Shown here: one piece after another, positions 6,353-9,749 of the stretch
How the letters are laid out: each line of letters begins with the position of its first letter
Position numbering within the stretch: the stretch's first letter is position 1
Origin: Planctomycetaceae bacterium
Lineage (GTDB): Bacteria > Planctomycetota > Planctomycetia > Pirellulales > Thermoguttaceae
NCBI GenBank assembly: GCA_009776995.1
Contig: WRMR01000156.1
Location: 1-9,749 of the forward strand
Direction: 5' to 3'
Length of the DNA stretch: 9,749 bases
Position numbers and translations under genes: made by a program
Notes under the pieces: model-generated
The model's database searches: none
What the model saw: the letters and a program-made list of their open reading frames with translations, nothing else
Told to the model about the DNA's origin: nothing

Positions 6353-7120
6353 TTAAAAGATTTCGCCAAGAAAATTTTTTACAGCGAGTGCAAAAGAACC
6401 CGCTGCTTCAACAGGCGGCAAGTGTCCCGCATTTGCAATGGAGAGAAACCGGGCGTTGGGAATTTTCGCAGCCATCTGTTTCATTTCACCGACGGGAGAG
6501 ATGGTGTCCTGTTCACCGCAAATGACCAATGTCGGCATCGAAAACCCTGGTAACCAATCCGTTGCGTCGGGACGTTCGGCCATTCCGCGATCAGCTGCGG
6601 CAACGCCGCCAAGGGGTTGTCGCAAAATCATTTGGCGAACGGTATCCCGGATGTCGTTCCCCGTTTGCGGCGCAAAGAGATTGGGAAGCATCGCGTCGGC
6701 CAATGCGTCAAGACCGGTTTCCGGCAAAGCAGCGGCTCGTCGCATGCGATTTTGCGCCGCAGCATCCGTATCGGATTGGGCTTTCGTATCGCATAAAATC
6801 AACCCGGCCAATCGATCGCCGAAACGCTGTGCAAAGTGCATGGCAACATAACCGCCCATCGACAGTCCGCAAACAACGATGCGTGACGTTTTGTCCAGGC
6901 GATCCATCAAGTCGGCCGTGTCTTGTGCGAATTGCGACATGGTTGAGACTTCCGGGACCGGCAGGGTCGTTTGCCCGAACCCGCGCAGATCAGGAAAGAT
7001 CAGACGGCGGGAATCACCGAGATGTCGGGCTGTTTCAAGCCACAAGGTATGGTCGAACGGAAAGCCATGCAAAAAGAGAACCATCCTGCCGGTTCGTTGC
7101 CCGGTTTCTTTGTAAAACAT
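6353..7120 (-). CDS. Alpha/beta-hydrolase fold enzyme
   Basis: A 255-residue cytoplasmic hydrolase with no signal peptide. The fold landmarks are in order: oxyanion-hole loop FLHGFPFDHTLW (16-27), PDLRGFGQT (43-51), nucleophile elbow GLSMGG with Ser87, acid Asp205 in ICGEQDTISP, and His233 in NAGHLPPVE. The catalytic triad Ser-Asp-His is therefore complete. The overall pattern is that of small esterases and enol-lactonases of the PcaD/RsbQ type, but nothing in the sequence fixes the substrate, so I give no symbol. The ATG has a good AGGAG six bases upstream. It starts 21 nt after the stop of the large secreted protein gene, so the two are probably co-transcribed, although no functional link is obvious. 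A long AT-rich gap follows. Confidence 0.93.
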   Translation of the reverse strand: MFYKETGQRTGRMVLFLHGFPFDHTLWLETARHLGDSRRLIFPDLRGFGQTTLPVPEVSTMSQFAQDTADLMDRLDKTSRIVVCGLSMGGYVAMHFAQRFGDRLAGLILCDTKAQSDTDAAAQNRMRRAAALPETGLDALADAMLPNLFAPQTGNDIRDTVRQMILRQPLGGVAAADRGMAERPDATDWLPGFSMPTLVICGEQDTISPVGEMKQMAAKIPNARFLSIANAGHLPPVEAAGSFALAVKNFLGEIF

Positions 7121-7126
7121 GAATGA

Positions 7127-7131
7127 CTCCT
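7127..7131 (-). promoter_or_regulatory. Shine-Dalgarno of the hydrolase gene
   Basis: AGGAG on the minus strand, six bases before the ATG at 7120, between the stop of the upstream gene (7142) and the hydrolase start. It is the clearest ribosome binding site in the window and fixes this start. The other genes seen here have weak or no such motif. Confidence 0.8.
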
Positions 7132-7141
7132 GATGATTGTT

Positions 7142-9749
7142 TTACTGCAATTGCATCACCGCGACCTGCCTGGCAAAGAATCGAAGCAAATCGGTTTCCT
7201 CGTCCAACGTGTTTTCGGTTGTCTCACTGTCTTTTCGCAAGTGTTCCCAAGCCAGCAAACGCAGGAGTCGCTCATCGGCGTTTTCTTCAACGGGCGTCGC
7301 AACCGGTGTTTCCAAGGTGGCGGTGTTCGAAGACAAAACACCGTTCGTTTCAACATGCTCCACAGGTTGAGAAAACAGCAAATCAACGGCGGACACCGAC
7401 TGCGTGGGAGTCAAGACCGGTCGAATGATGATGGTTGCACTGATGGGCATGGCGACCTGTCGCGTCCCGTCCGTCATCACGGTTTGCCCGTTCTGCAATT
7501 CGATACGCGAATCCGCATCCAAGGAAACGGTGATGGAACATGTTCCTTTTGCAAAGCTGGTGATCGCAACGGAATGGAACCCGACGGCTTGGCCAGAAAC
7601 CGTCCGTTGCGCGTTGAACATCGAAACGCCACCCAATGCGACGTAGTACTCCGCTCTTGGAGCCATGTTCAGGAACGTCACCGTGTTGTTCGTTTCGTCC
7701 GCGTTGACGGCGAGAACCGTTGTCGTGTTCCAAACGCGATAACCCGTTGCAGCGTCAGTGCGGTCCGTCATATAATCGCCAATCAGGATACGGCTGTCGT
7801 TTTCGCCGTAAATCACGGTCGTATCACTGCCGCCGGATACCGCGTAAACATCGGCCTTTTGAAAATTCCGCGTTTCGATGTGATAGCCGCCGCCTTCAAA
7901 CAGGACATACTCCGATCGGAGGGTGAACGTGTCATTTGACGGCAAATCGAAAAACGACGCCACTCCGCCCGTTCCGAGTGCAGTGACGCTCACCTGTTCG
8001 ACGCTGAAAGTTTGATAAACACGAGTCGCCGTCACGAGGATCGTGTTGCCGTCCTGAAACGTAAACTGGCAATCGTCTCCGTCCGCATAAATTTGTACGC
8101 TGTCGTAACCGTCCGTGGCGGCAAAGTTGACTTGTTGCAGATCGCCGATGCTGATCGTGACGCCGTTGATCACGATGAAATCGTCATCAGCGTTGACGAC
8201 CACCGGATCATTCTTTGAACCGCCTCCGATGATCGTGAGGACGTCATTCCATCCGAGATATTCGAAACGGAGCCGGTGATACAAACTCGAATCGATGGCG
8301 GTCAGATTGCCGTCATACCCGACGCGGAGTTCGCCGTCGCTGAAATCAACGATAAACCCGGACGCTTCGTTCGGGTTAGCGAGGATTTCGTAGCCGTCTT
8401 CAACGATTCGAACGGTCTGCACCATTTTGGTCGAAACGATTGCCGGCAACAGTTCCGGCTCGACTCGCCCTTCGATTTTGACGACATAGACGGTGCCTTC
8501 GGTGACGTCAAATTCGAGATGCTGTTTGTCGCCAATCAATACCGAGTAGCCGATCGGGATGGTGGAATGCGACGATTCGTACACAACCATGCGTGTTCCT
8601 TCGGGCAATGCGTCCAGGACCGTGTCCCACGAAACACGTCCGTCGTACATCGCTTCAAACGAATACAAGAGTCTGCGTCCGTCAACAAATTCAAGATCGC
8701 CGTCACTCCAGGACGGCATGCGTCCGAGGTGTGTCACGTTGTCATCCTCAAGGATCGTGCCGACATACTGGTCGCGGTCCAGGTTGACATTCGTCGCGCT
8801 GAGGATATTGAGCAAAACCGTCCGGTCTTCGCCGGGGTCATAGTCGGCATGAACCTGAACCCGGATTGTCGCCGTTGTCTGCTCCCAGAGATCGAATGTG
8901 ATCCGACCCGTGGTTGGCGTGAAATCAATGCCCGCGACAGCCGTTCCCGCAACCACCGCGTAATTGACGACAATCATCTCGCGCGGCAATTCACTCAACC
9001 CGATAACGAAGACCAAATCGGTGACCCCCTCGTCGCCTTCGATGACCTTAACGTCTTCAATCGTCATTTGGGGGACGAACACGGCATCCATCTTCACCAC
9101 GCTGATTGCCGCGTCGCTTTCCTGAAACCCGTTGGAAACGACCACGCTGACCGTCCGCTCTTCCAGGTGCGGACGGTCGAGATTGTTGTGGTAACGGAGT
9201 GTCCGCAGGACCTTTTCATAGTCTGCCGCCGTCGCCGTTCCGCTGATGGTCAGCGTACCCGTTGCCGAATCATAACGGCTTGCAAGGCTTGTGCCGCTGA
9301 CATCGGCCAACAACATTTCGTAGTTTCCGTCGGGACGATCCTGCAACTGAACGACGGCATAGGAAACCATTCCGCCTGCGGAAACCGTCAAATCAGGCGA
9401 GACAATGAGTGACGGCAGGCTGGTTTCCGGGAAATGAATGTCGAAATTGATTCCCGTGTCCGAGCCGTTGAGATCAACGACGGGCTTTGCGGTTGCGGCG
9501 TCCTGGGGCCGAAAATCCGCCTTGACGTTCTGGCCGTCGATGATGACCATCCGGGTTAACGGTGCCGGAAACGCTGAACCGGAGATCGTCACGAAGTATT
9601 CGCCGTTGTCCAGGTAATATTGGTATGCCCCCGCCGACGAAGACTCAAATTCCGCAACGATCTCATGGCCCTGGTGAACAATAATGTGCATCCCGCCCAA
9701 TTCTTCGCCGGCTTCATACATGTGGTTATTGTTGGCGTCATCGTAGGCC
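7142..9749 (-). CDS. Large secreted multi-module Calx-beta protein, N-terminal part missing (partial)
   Basis: The frame is open to the window edge. Nine codons precede the first internal Met (9721), and YDDANNNHMYEAGEELGGMH across that Met is mid-domain, so the true start lies outside. Numbering from that Met: 1-75 looks like a Cna-B/SdrD-B type beta module (GEELGGMHI, YYLDNGEYFVTISG). Residues 80-212 are a cadherin-like adhesin module (VVDLNGSDTG, SYDSATGTLTISGTATAADYEKVLRTLRYHN pattern). Residues 217-327 are one Calx-beta domain (VIEGDEG, AVAGIDFTPTTGRITF, YVGTILEDD). The rest is beta-rich, with an NDTFTL/GGYHIETRNF/YAVSGGSDTTVIYG module at 595-640 typical of planctomycete giant proteins. 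The last 60 residues are charged and helical (ERLLRLLAWEHLRK ... LLRFFARQVAVMQLQ). The likely role is as an exported or surface protein; Calx-beta domains bind calcium. No dockerin or LPXTG is visible. The hydrolase gene follows after 21 nt. Confidence 0.9.
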   Translation of the reverse strand, partial: AYDDANNNHMYEAGEELGGMHIIVHQGHEIVAEFESSSAGAYQYYLDNGEYFVTISGSAFPAPLTRMVIIDGQNVKADFRPQDAATAKPVVDLNGSDTGINFDIHFPETSLPSLIVSPDLTVSAGGMVSYAVVQLQDRPDGNYEMLLADVSGTSLASRYDSATGTLTISGTATAADYEKVLRTLRYHNNLDRPHLEERTVSVVVSNGFQESDAAISVVKMDAVFVPQMTIEDVKVIEGDEGVTDLVFVIGLSELPREMIVVNYAVVAGTAVAGIDFTPTTGRITFDLWEQTTATIRVQVHADYDPGEDRTVLLNILSATNVNLDRDQYVGTILEDDNVTHLGRMPSWSDGDLEFVDGRRLLYSFEAMYDGRVSWDTVLDALPEGTRMVVYESSHSTIPIGYSVLIGDKQHLEFDVTEGTVYVVKIEGRVEPELLPAIVSTKMVQTVRIVEDGYEILANPNEASGFIVDFSDGELRVGYDGNLTAIDSSLYHRLRFEYLGWNDVLTIIGGGSKNDPVVVNADDDFIVINGVTISIGDLQQVNFAATDGYDSVQIYADGDDCQFTFQDGNTILVTATRVYQTFSVEQVSVTALGTGGVASFFDLPSNDTFTLRSEYVLFEGGGYHIETRNFQKADVYAVSGGSDTTVIYGENDSRILIGDYMTDRTDAATGYRVWNTTTVLAVNADETNNTVTFLNMAPRAEYYVALGGVSMFNAQRTVSGQAVGFHSVAITSFAKGTCSITVSLDADSRIELQNGQTVMTDGTRQVAMPISATIIIRPVLTPTQSVSAVDLLFSQPVEHVETNGVLSSNTATLETPVATPVEENADERLLRLLAWEHLRKDSETTENTLDEETDLLRFFARQVAVMQLQ

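Noticed and set aside
7535..7546. Perfect 12-bp palindrome GGAACATGTTCC
   Set aside because: It resembles a LexA box at first sight, but it lies inside the Calx-beta coding sequence and its half-sites are 2 bp apart rather than 4.
8276..9412. A 378-codon open frame on the plus strand opposite the Calx-beta gene
   Set aside because: It is antisense to a protein with clear domains, and its translation shows no recognisable motif or export signal. Long antisense open frames are common opposite such coding sequences.

Overview
All five convincing protein genes lie on the minus strand. The window looks like a piece of a mid-GC bacterial chromosome, most likely from a planctomycete or a relative in the PVC group. 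The best phylum clue is the large secreted protein at the right end. It carries a Calx-beta module and a late 'NDTFTL...GGYHIETRNFQKADVYAVSGG' style module that I associate with giant planctomycete surface proteins. The DNA-binding half of the LexA homologue (GYGPTVREIG, SPNGV, HLKALEKKG) also fits. The phylum call is inference.

Layout in the direction of transcription (right to left): (1) 9749-7142, the C-terminal part of a large multi-module secreted protein, cut by the window edge; (2) 7120-6353, an alpha/beta hydrolase 21 nt downstream with a good Shine-Dalgarno, probably in the same operon; (3) 6352-5708, a visibly AT-rich gap with no convincing gene but with several inverted-repeat candidate operators; (4) 5707-5108, a LexA-family repressor with an intact winged helix but with the self-cleavage site, nucleophilic Ser and catalytic Lys all substituted; (5) 4950-2872, a UvrD/Rep superfamily 1 DNA helicase, complete except for an in-frame 31-codon insert made largely of 7-bp repeats; (6) 2585-189, a secreted right-handed beta-helix (pectate-lyase-like) protein; (7) 20-187, an array of 24 tandem heptamers that starts two bases after that gene's stop codon.

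Two themes stand out. First, lexA and a repair-type helicase are adjacent and co-oriented, but this LexA looks unable to cleave itself, so it is either a non-SOS repressor or released by another mechanism. A 14-bp exact match to the LexA operator described for Verrucomicrobia (TGTTC-N4-GAACA) sits at 6204-6217 in the AT-rich gap. Second, 7-bp repeat arrays occur both between genes and inside the helicase gene. The helicase copy comprises two arrays in opposite orientation, in frame, and predicts a strong hairpin in the helicase mRNA. I see no tRNA, rRNA, CRISPR array, transposase or integrase.
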